The notes under the pieces were generated by a model. That model was given only the letters and a program-made list of their open reading frames with translations. It searched no databases and was not told the origin of the DNA. Both the position numbers and the translations under genes were made by a program. From assembly GCA_016801885.1 (NCBI GenBank), contig CM028894.1, positions 11,848,741 to 11,912,740 of the forward strand: a stretch of 64,000 bases of DNA, written 5' to 3'. This document shows positions 11,727-23,700 of the stretch, in pieces; the stretch's first letter is position 1; every line of letters starts with the position of its first letter. Origin of the DNA: Toxotes chatareus (taxonomy: Eukaryota > Chordata > Actinopteri > Toxotidae).

Positions 11727-14700
11727 ATGACCTCACAGAGATGGATCCTGGCTGTGTGCTTGTTACTGGCCTCAGGTATCATGCAATCTTTCATTAAATC
11801 ATTTAAACTTGAATTAATTCTTTTAAGCAAAAAAGATGATACACGACAAGGATTTTTGCAAAATTGAATTCAATATTGTTCTCTTTGCACCACTACATTT
11901 ATATAACAGCTTTAGTCGCTAGTTATAGTGTCTAGTTAAACTGCTCACTACACAGTGTATGAAATGGTTTAAATCGGCTCCGCCACAACCATCTACACCA
12001 GTAAAATGCTACTTACGCATTAATGCATCAGCATCAAATAGTGTATTTCCATTATAACAATAAGATCCCTGCTATATCCAAAGTATTAGTGTAAATATTC
12101 ATAATTTCTAATTATTTTTATTGTATTTGTTTCCTAGTTTTAGGCACAGGTGAATCAGTCTCAACAACAGAAACTCAGAAATGTGAGTATAAATCAGCCA
12201 AAGTTGGATTTTGATCAGTCCATTTTTATATATCTTGACATAATAATTAGCTATTATGTTTATTGATTTTAAATTGCTAATAATAAAAAGCTAATCACAA
12301 ATAATTTTATAAAGAACACATGATTGATATTTGCATCGTTCCATTGTTTTATGTGGAGGAATATTGATTAATGAATTAATGAACTTATATTTACATTTCA
12401 TTAGTGAATTTAAGTTGTGGATTATTTTGCTGATCACCTCTTACTCTTAGAAAAAAAAAACAGATTACATTTTAACAATAATATTTAAACGCCTAAAGCT
12501 GGAATAGCAAAATAATCAAAGTGATAAATTTCTTCCTTAATGAATTCTGTCATGTCCTCAGCAAACTGACCTTTGTTGTGATCAGACACTTGCAGGACAT
12601 TCGGCAGCGGGGTCGTCCAACCTTTCAACAGTTCAGGTTTCTATGTGCGATCCAACTGCCCCTTCACCCTCACCCGCTTCACGCACAACCGGGTTGAATG
12701 TGACATCATCATACGGCGGGGCCAGAAGGGGCTACTGGCCCAAGTCGAGATCAACATCAACAAAATCAGGACTGTTGTGCAGCATGGAAGCATCCAGGTG
12801 GAGAAAACAAGGTTTGCCCCCCAAAATCCTGAGCCACCCCGATGTTCTTTCATCACAGGAAAACTGTATCAACACAGAGAAACCAAATGATGATTCGTGC
12901 AAAAATCTAATCACACATCCTCTGAGTCATGTTATTCAGCTACACCTAACAACAGTGAGAGTGTAGTTGGTGTGCCCAAAGGCACTTCAGATTATTCCCT
13001 CAAATGGCATTCATATTCAGCCACACAGCCAGGTGGTTGGCAGCGTTATGCATTCTTAATGGCGTCAGTTTTAGTTTATTATTAGCTTTGACTCTGGGAC
13101 ACTATGCATTATTAATTAAAAACATACTATGGGAGTAATACTGAAGGTTGACACAGTCTGCAAGGTGACTTACCGGCTGTTTTGGGGGAAGTGGTTGGTG
13201 TAATATTTTACCAGTATGATTCATTTATTATTTTTCATGAACTTTTTTTTTTTAATTGTTCGATCTCAGCACCGATGCCCCTGTTAATTTGTCAACAGTG
13301 TTTCCCTTCCATACGACCACACCTACCAGCATATTTTTCAGTACGGCATCTACACTAAACTAAGGAGCTCGCTGCTTCCTCTCTCTGTGACCTGGCACAG
13401 TGTACCTGGGGGAATAGACAATGTCAGGGTGAGAGGACACTAATGCTGCATATATTTTTGTGTTTGCTGCACAGGAGAGTGTAAACACAGATGATAATGA
13501 TATGAATGTTTATTGGAATATTGGATTATTGACAGCTAGTTTAGTACTGCAGAGCACTGACCTCACCGACTGAAGCTTTTCGAATAACTTGTTGATAAGG
13601 TGGAGCTGGAGCAGGAGCTGAGCGCCGACATGACCGGACTGTGTGGAAAACACAATGTTCCAGGTAACATACAGGTTTTAGTTTTGTAACTTTTGACAAC
13701 TTTTTTTCATACAGTTTGCTCTAAGAATGTACCTTTTTTATTAATTTAGGCAACAAGCAGCAGCTGATTACAGAGAGCGTGCTCACTGAGGACACATGTC
13801 AAACCCGAGATCCTGAATTTGTTATGAACGCAGTAAGTTGACTGTTGCAGTCACTGTTTCTGTTTAAAATGAGATGTTGTGATGTGTCATGACTAGGCCC
13901 TAAGGGGGCTGTTTTCGGGACCCCTTTTGTTATGTTTTGAACTCTTTTGTGGACTTTTGAACTCTTGTTTGGTTTGTTAAGTTTTGTTTATAGTTCCTGT
14001 TTTATTTTGTAATCATAGCCCTTGTGTATCTTGTCTTGTTCTACTTCCTGTCTTTGTCTTGTTTCCCGCCTTTGTGATTGTCTGCCCCACCCTAATTGGT
14101 TTCACCTGTTGCCCATTGCCTTGTTTATTTAAGTCTCGTCTTTAAGGTTCCTCTGTTTCCATGTCTGTTTCCATGCCTGTATCAATACCCAAGTCTGTGT
14201 CTTCCCTATGTTTGTTCCCATACCTGTGCCTTGCATTTTTTCCCCACCTCATGGACTTACCTTGGTTTCCGGTTTTCATTTAAGAACTTTTGTATTTTTG
14301 TTTTGTTTTGTTCCTGAGTGTTTTTCTCCCTAGTGGATGATTTTTGGTTAATTAAAACACTTTTAGTTCTCTCATTCTGCCTGTCTTGAGGGTCTTTGCA
14401 TTTGGGTCCGAGTCCTTGCCCCCCGTGACAGTGATGATCATGTGCTTTCCACTGAACTCACTGAAAACAGTTTCTTTAGTTATGAAAATATTGCCTTTAG
14501 AGGACATCATATAAATTTCAAAGTATTGAACAGCTGCCCTGAACTAAGTCCTATTTCAGGTGTTCACACGGTTTCTCTGACAATATTTACAGCTGTGCAG
14601 ACAGTTCTTTTCCTACACCTTGGATTGTCTACAAGCCAGGACACCTCATTATATCCAACTTTGTGAAGAGAACATTTACAGCTATGAAAACAACAAATAC

Positions 14701-17700
14701 ATAAGCTGTGCATTCTTCAAAGAAGTTGTCCAGCAGTGTGGAAATAACAGCTACGTCTGGACAACATGGAGAACTGTAACTGGATGCGGTAGGGTGAAAT
14801 TTTTTGTGTGAATCTAATTCTAATTATTAGTCTAAATTTATCTTTTAATTTCCTTATTTTTTTGTTTCTAAACAAACACAATTTCAGAAATTTGATTGCA
14901 CTGACATCTGCTTTAATTACGATCAACTGATGTGATTGACTGTTTTCTGTGGGTGAATGCAGTCCCACAGAGTTGTCCAGGAGACCTGGTTTATGTAGAA
15001 CAGGGTGCTGCCTTTGTTCCAAGCTGCTCCGACCCAAACCCCAGACTCCAGGATCTCACAAGCTCCTGTGTGTGCCCAAAGGGTGAGAAGTAACTGATTG
15101 TAGCATTCAGTTCTTCAGTATGTCAGTCTGTTGTTTAGCTGTTTGTTAAGGCTTTGCTGAACTCTGCGTGTAGGTAAGGTGCTTAACAACCGTGCAGAGG
15201 GCTTCCGCTGTGTAAATGTGTCCAACTGCCCCTGTGAGTTTGCTGGCAGGAGATACTTAAATGGAAACATTCGCAGCACCAAGTGTCAGTCATGGTAAGA
15301 AGGCAGGAAAAAAAGTTGTTCATGCTAATGAAATATCCATGAATTGCAAATTTCTATGTGAATATTTTAATTTTAACTAAAATCTCTCCTCTCAGTGTGT
15401 GTGAGGGTGGGAAGTGGCGTTGCTCCGAAAACTTCTGCCCATCCAGGTGTCTCATTGAAGGACAGTTTGTGACAACATTTGATGGCAAACAATATGTCGT
15501 CCCTGGTAAATGTACATATGTGGTGTCACAGGTAAAACTTTCCTACCACACCATTGTTTAACTTAAACCAACACATCCTGCCATTTTTGTGATACTGACT
15601 CTGTTAAAATTCCTTTTTTTAAGGGTCTCAATTGGACAATAACTGTTCAGTTTTCAGAAAAGGACGTGTCCCTGAAAACAGTTGGTCTTCAGCTTTTTCA
15701 GGTGCAGACAGTCTTTAACTTCAAAACCGTATAATCTCTCAAGCAAATACCACAGAGAGCATCATAAGTGAATTTAAATGTCCTTTGGGATTTACAGGAA
15801 ATGTATACATTCTCACACAACAGTGTTAAAGTGGGAGAAGAGGAAATTACTGAACTTCATCAGTCTGGTAAGAAGAAAAAGACAAAACAATTTTTTTTTT
15901 GGTTTTGTTTCGTATGTAAAGTGTTGTCCATCTCATATACTGTATTAACGTGTCAGTTCCGTTTGCCTTGTAATGCATCCAGCTTAGTTACTCATCTACA
16001 GAGTCACTAATCTCTCACCTACCAGATCACGCCCTGGTTTTCTGGCAGTCTTCCATGTACATCCAAGTCCAGACATCCTTTGGCATGAAGATCCAAGTCC
16101 AGGTGTCTCCTGAAATTCAACTCTACATCACTCCACCCAGAAACCACACAGGCATAATCTCAGGTCTGGATCTCAGTCTACAAACGCGCTGGCCAAATAT
16201 ATTGGCACTGGCATTGGCAGCCCCCTGGGATTCACTATCATCATGACTTGACTGATTCACTGATTTTCTGTGGTGTGATTGAGTTCGATTGGTCTTTCAG
16301 GTCTTTGTGGCAACAGCAACAACGACACCACAGATGACTTCACCACCAGCAGCAGGATCGTTGAGAACTCACCACAGACTTTTGCTCTGTCCTGGAGTGT
16401 GGGTGCTTGTGCAGTGAACATACCCCCAACCTGCAGCAACACAGACAATGGTACCAGTGAATGATATGAATGTACCTGTAGAATGTTTGATTGTCTGAAC
16501 TATACATCAATAATTTGCAAATAAAACACTACATTGCTTGCTTCTCTCTGATATTTAACACATAATGATTTGTCAAACATATTTCATTATCTTCATATGT
16601 ATTTTTGCAGAAATATTTGCAGATGAGAAGTGTTCTGTGTTGAACAACCCAGCTGGGGTATTTGCTAAGTGCCATAGTCATATCCCAACTGATCAGTTCC
16701 ACACTGTAAGAAGACTTTTACACATCAACCAAATCCTTAATACGTTTTCAGCAATCACAGACTCCTGTTAACTTGAAATTGATTATTACTTTCAGGCTTG
16801 CATCCAAAGGACCTGTAACTGTGGCAGCAACCTGCAGCAGTGTTTATGTGTTGCTCTGGGTAGCTATGCCAAAGCCTGCGCTGTTCTGGGTGTGGCAGTT
16901 GGTGACTGGAGGACAACTACCAACTGCAGTGAGTTCAGCTTTAATAAATATATGAATATATAAATATACAAAGTTCCAGAGACATTCCTCTTCTTTTGTC
17001 AGCATTTCAGCTCTGGACTAATGATCAAACAACTGGCACAAATGATGACTTTTAGAAGTAGTAAATACAGATGTACATTTAATCACATGTTAATCACAGT
17101 GTCCTGTCACAGCTTTGAATTGTCAAAAGAACCAAGAGTTCTCCTACGACACGCGGGCCTGCAACCACACATGCCTTTCCCTGTCTGGCCCTGACCCTCG
17201 CTGTTGGTTGGATGATGCTCCTGTGGAGGGCTGCGGTTGTCCAAAAGGAACCCACCTGAACCAAGGATACATCTGCACGCCAAAGTCAGAGTGTGTATGT
17301 CATCACTATGGCGGCATAACTCCACCGGGACCCGCCGTTATCGACGGACGCCAGTGGTGAGTTTATCATCATCAAAGTGTTTGCCACCATTTTAAATACT
17401 CAGATACCTTTAAGATTAACATCTTGTTTTTGTAGTTAAATACATCTATGGTGCAGATAAATGTTAGCTGTTTTGTATCTCAAATCCAATACTGTGTCTT
17501 CTAAAGCCTCTGTGAGAATGGAGAACTGAGCTGTTCCAAGGATTGTGGTAAATAATTATCTTTTATAAATATTTTATAAATGGTTTTGTATATATTTGAA
17601 AACCATACTTTAACTGACAGTCATTGACATAAAAGCATTTATGTTAATATCACATAACATTGTGTCAGATGGCAAACTATGATTGTTTTTAATGATTGTT

Positions 17701-20700
17701 TGCATCAGGTTGCAGAAATGGGAAGGTTTGTATTCACTGCTCAGAGAACCCAGTTAACACAGCTCAGAAAACCTGTGACAGTCTCAGCAAACCACTGGTA
17801 GGTCAACAGATTTTATCTGGCTTCCATAACTGTCTCTTTTCTTTTCTTTTCTTTTCTTTTTTGATGACACACTTGAGGCCACCTGTTACTGAAATTTGTC
17901 ATTGAATTGCTGCCCTATAACTTACACTTTGTCCAGAGCAGATGTCTGTAATTGTGATTGGTCAAATGTACTGTTGAGCTAAAAGATTTTCTTGTTGTCT
18001 GATTTGCAGGGTGCTAGTATGACCTGTGAGAGTGGCTGCTACTGCCCACATGACCAGTATGAGGATCACCGTGGAAACTGTGTTTCTCTGGACAACTGCA
18101 CTTGTGTGTACAGTGGCAAAGTGTTCAGCTCAGGACAACATGTCAAAACCAACTGTAAAACATGGTAACATCTGCTTTACTGCTGCTTTACTAGTTGTCC
18201 ATTCACAGTTTCTTATTCATTCATGGGATAAAATTGTTACATCCGTCTGTCTGTCAGTGTCTGTGGTCAGGGTCAGTGGCACTGCAAAGACGAGCCATGT
18301 CCTGGGAAGTGTCAAGTCTATGGAAATGGACATTACCAGACCTTTGACTCCAAATGGTACCGCTTTAATGGACACTGCCAGTACACACTTGTAGAGGTGA
18401 GAGCAAATATGAAAAGTGGTGCAAAGACATGGCAAAAGACTTCTGTTTACACAGCTAAATCTTAAATTAATAACACAATCATTTATTCACATATTTCTTT
18501 GCTCTGGCTTTCTAATTCTTCAGTATATATTGCCTTGGAACATGGTACATCACCCCACTGCCTGAACTATAATAAAGGGCGTTTTTAAAATAAAGGCTAT
18601 AGTTTGGCATATTTTGTGTACTAGTATTTTGGAAGCTCTGCTCTTCTTACTTCAGGATTACTGTGGAAATAGAGACGGCTCCTTCTCTGTCAGAGTGGAG
18701 AGTGTACCGTGCTGTGATGAGGCACTGACCTGCTCTCGCTCCATCGTCCTGGATCTGCAGGTCTGTGATTCATGATTCTCTCCACATAGACTCAGCTGCT
18801 GATCATGTAACTGTATGCTTTCCATTCATTTACCTGCTTATTATTCTAACCTTACACTGGTTATTGGTTACATGTCAGTAAAGTCAGCAACACATTAACT
18901 TGTTCATCAAAATGTTTAAATAATGTACCATGGGTTGGAAATGTCCTGTGTTGTTCCATTCAGGACAAAGTCACCCTGACACTGAGTGATATGAGGGTGA
19001 CCAGACACCTCCAAAACTGGACTCTGCAAGAAGATCCGCTTTACACCACACACACTGTGGGACTCTACATCATAATCTCAGTGCCAAGCAGCGGGATAAC
19101 TCTTATCTGGGACAAACACACCAGGGTCACCATAGAGCTGCAGCCAAACTGGAGGGTGAGTGATGAGGATGTAACGATGGATTTTGAAACTGTCTCACTC
19201 CACATTTTCCTCCTCACGGTAAAAATAAATAAAAAATAAAGTAGAAACAGCTGCTTATAATAGCAATTGAATTTTCATTGTTTTTAAATTAACTTTTTTA
19301 ATCATCTCTCCTATAGAACCGAGTGTGTGGCCTATGTGGGAATTTTGACTCCAATGAGATGAATGACCTTAAGATAAGTGGTTCAGCAGGTGAATTAATT
19401 TTCTCTTCATTTCATAATGAAGAAATATTTTTTGTCATGACCCCAAATGACTCCCAAAGTTTGTTTTTTTTTGTTTTTGTTTTTTTTAAGTGGTGTCCAG
19501 TCCCCTCACCTTTGGAAACAGCTGGAAGGCTGCCACACCCTCTTGTTCTGATGTGACCACCGAGATATTTCCTTGTGAACGCAACTCCTACTGCTCAGCC
19601 TGGGCCCAGCGGCGCTGTATGATCATTACAGCAAACACTTTCAAAGACTGCCACTTGAAAGTATGCATTTTTACACATTTAGCATGACACTAACACCAGG
19701 GTCTGGATTTCTGTTTGGGTATAAACTACAAGAAACTCAGATCATTAATCCCCTAAACATGTCAATAAAAGCTTTATTATGATGGATTATCTACAATCCC
19801 CAGGTGGATCCTGAGCCTTACTACCATGCCTGCGTTCAGGAATCCTGCTCCTGTGAGTTTGAAGGGAAGTTTCTGGGCTTCTGCACAGCTGTGGCAGCCT
19901 ACGCCGAGGCCTGCAGTGACCAGGATGTGTGTGTCAAATGGAGAACACCTGATTTGTGTCGTAAGTTAAGACTCCTTCTTCCCACATAACATTAGTTTTA
20001 CTTAACTCTTAAAGCTGCATTTTACGTAATATTTTATCAATATTAAAGTATTGCTTTATCATTATGCTGACAATGTATGACATGTATGTAGTCAACAATC
20101 CATTTGATGAAAACTGTTAGATATTATTGGAAATGTACAAAAAATAGACTATAAGGTCCTCTGTAATAAAACTAACCTGTAATAATTTCACCCATAGCTG
20201 TCTACTGTGACTACTACAATGAGCAGGGTCAGTGTAGCTGGCACTATGAAGCCTGTGGCGAGATGCTAACCTGTGGCAAAGACAACTATTTCCCTCACAA
20301 GCTGGAAGGTAACCAGGCTTTTTTTGCAGTATTAAATTACTAACAACAACCTAACAAGTGAACTTAAGCCTTACTCAGCTTAATGTGGAAATTAAAGTAA
20401 TGCTTGAATGAATGAAAAATAAACATTGTTTGTTCTGGGAAAAGGCTGCTACCCCAGATGTCCAAAAGATGCACCATACTATGATGAAAATACTGGTGAA
20501 TGCACCAAACTGAGGAACTGCACCTGTTATTTCAATGACACAATCATTCAGCCTGGGACAGTGGTGATGATACAGTCTAATAAGTGGTAAGATGAGCCAT
20601 TTGTAATGACTATTGTATGTCTACACATATTTTGTGTAACATTGTGTAATGTATTATGAGAAAATGTGCACTCAACATTGGTAATCACATTCATAACTGG

Positions 20701-23700
20701 ATATTTCTTATTTATTCTTGTCAGCCCCTGTGAAAATGGAACAATTAACTGCCGTAAGTATGAATTATGCAAATTATATTCTCTTATTACAACATTTACA
20801 ACTGTCTATTCAAAACTGTATGAAAAAGGTACTGTGGTGCTTTAGATTATTTTACTTACTACAACCTCTACCCCAACAGCACCTCCACCTACCACCACCC
20901 CTATTCCAACCACTCCCGTCACAAATGCTTCAACCACCACAGAAACAGTGCCTTCCACTACACCAACTACATCTGCTTCAACTACGACTGAAACATCGTC
21001 AACAGTGCCTTCCACTACACCACTGACAACCGTTACCAGTGTGTCAACTACCACCGAAACACCATCAACAATGCCTTCCACTACACCAGTGACAACCATT
21101 ACCAATGTGCCAACTACTGCTGAAACATCGTCAACAGCGCCTCCCACTAACACTACACCACTGACGACTGTTAACAATGTCTCAGCTACCACTGAAAACT
21201 GGTCAAGTGCTCTTTCCACCGTCTCAACACCGACTGCAACTACATCAACTACCACTGTAACCTCAGTAACCCCTACAGAACTGGCTAACACAACAGCAGT
21301 CACTACCAGCTCACCCACCACATCGTCTATAACTACAATGCATACCACATCTACAGTGACAACTGCTTCCTCAACAAAACCTACAACAGTAACAAATACC
21401 ACTGAATCCACCACAGAACAGACAATCACAACTGTGTCAATGTGGACACTAGAGTCAGAACCCCCAGCAGACGCTTCCTCAACAAAACACACAGAGCCAC
21501 CAACAACAGTTCAATCAACAACCACCTTTGCAACAAATGCTACACCTGCTGAAACCCCAGGATCAACTGAAATCACCATCACAGAAACTTCTACTGAAAC
21601 TCCTATAGTCACTCAACCTACTACCACCTTCTCAGTGTCAACAGCGTCTAACAAAGTGATCTCTGAAACTACCATGATGCCACCAACAACATATACCACT
21701 GAGATGTCCACCAGTAAAGGATTTACCAATGCAACTGACAGGACAACCTCTGGAGAGCCAGCTACATCTGTGACTACTGCAGTGACAGAGAAAACATATC
21801 ACACTTCGGTAGCCACAGACTCAACACAGTCTACTTTGCCAACATTCAGTACGGAGTTGACAACTCACACAACAGTATGCAATGAGTGTAGAGACCTGAG
21901 GAGGAAAGAAACTTGGCTTTGTGGCGAGACATGGACAGAGGACTGCTTCCATAAGACCTGTTCAAATGGGAAGATAGAGTTGACCCCAGTGGTTTGTCCA
22001 GAGCCTACAGTTCCCATCTGCCCCAGAGGCCAGGTCACAAAAGTGTGGGATGGATGCTGTGAAACATGGAAATGTGACTGTAAGTATATCCTTGTCTGTC
22101 TCATTTGCTAATTAGCACTAAACAACTAAACACAAAGTGCAGTTGAAGCTGATGGGAGTGTTGTTTCTTTGGCAGGTATTTGGTTGTGATGTTTTGGATG
22201 AATTAAGTCTCTGATGCTTAAAATAGTTTTTCATAAATATCTTGTCTATATCTGTCCATATATAATAAAATCACCTTTCATCTTTCCCCATATCTCCCGT
22301 AGGTCGCTGTGATCTATATGGTGACCCCCACTACATCTCTTTCGAAGGAGTAACCTTTGATTTCCTGGACGAATGTACCTACATCCTGGTGGAGGAGCAG
22401 TCGCCACAACATCACCTGTCCATTGCTGTGGACAATTTCTACTGTGTGCCGGGCCTCGATGGCTCCTGTGCCAAAGGCATCATCCTGAAATATCAGAACA
22501 ATATTGCTACCCTCAATATCGTCCCAGATTTATTTACAGTACAGGTTGGATATCATACAACTCTATATTACTTAAATCATGTCACCATGCATCCTTATAT
22601 AGTGAGGATGCTTCTACGGGATGTTTTTGCTTCAAGTATTTAAAATTGCCATACTTTATAAAAAAAAAGCGAGACAGTGGGTTTGATATTGATCAATCTA
22701 CCTTAGGCCACTCTGAACAACGTGACCATACAGCCGCCATACGAGGAGAATGGGTTGAAGTTTGAGACAACGGGGTATGTGGTGTATATCTACCTCCCAG
22801 AGATTCGCTCTTATGTCTCCCTAAGTCCATCTTACACCCTGGTTGTCAGTCTGGCCATGGAACACTTCCTCAACAACACCTGGGGACAATGTGGTGGGTA
22901 ACCGCTGGAAAGAATCAAAGTGTGCTATGTATATCCATTTAAGCAATGTGTATTTGTGGAAAACTGTTTCTGACCACCAGTCTTAAAAGTAGCTAAAACA
23001 GTACATAGAGTTGAGTGTTGATACCCTCTTACTTACCCTCTTACTTAAAAAAAAAAATAATAATAATAATGCTGGTTTGAGTTCTCTCCTCTCAGATGAG
23101 AGACAACTGGGTGTTTATGTCCATTGAAATGTGTATTAGTTCTTCTCTGAACTCACTTCGCCATCTTCTTTCCAGGTGTATGTGGTGGCAGATCGTGCAT
23201 CCGTAGAGAAGGGCAGATCGAGGACAATAGCTGCTGTGAGAAGACGGCCTATGACTGGGTGTACTCTGACCCTCTGAAACCAGCCTGTGCTGCTGCACCA
23301 AGGGATGTACCGTGTCATCCTTGGTCAACTCCAGGACCCACAAGCATTTCCACCACCACCGCCTGCCCTAAAAGTCCACTGTGTGAGCTGCTAGACCACC
23401 TGTAAGTTCCACACACTCACACACAGTGTTGTTGTTGGTAAACATGTCACACCACGCATCATAAAAGTGCTAGTTCAGCTAGTTTTGTCTGTTTCTAGTT
23501 TCTGTGATTTTTCTTTTAATTTCAGGGGTTTATAACCTTAACTGTTTGTCATTAAGTGTCTATTTTGACTTATATGTTCTTAACTGATTAAAAATCTAAT
23601 CTGTTTCCTCAGAGTCTTTTCAGTATGCAGAGACTATGTGAATCTGAACCTTAAAAAGAAGAACTGTGAGTTTGATTCATGCGGGAACAAAGGCAATCCT

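Noticed and set aside
14096..14317. 73-codon frame within the transposon
   Set aside because: T-rich simple composition, no transposase motif; the element is non-autonomous.
20842..21492. 216-codon open frame on the minus strand
   Set aside because: It is the antisense of the Thr-rich mucin exon: ACN codons read backwards give Val, producing an artificial Val-rich frame. No motif or start context.
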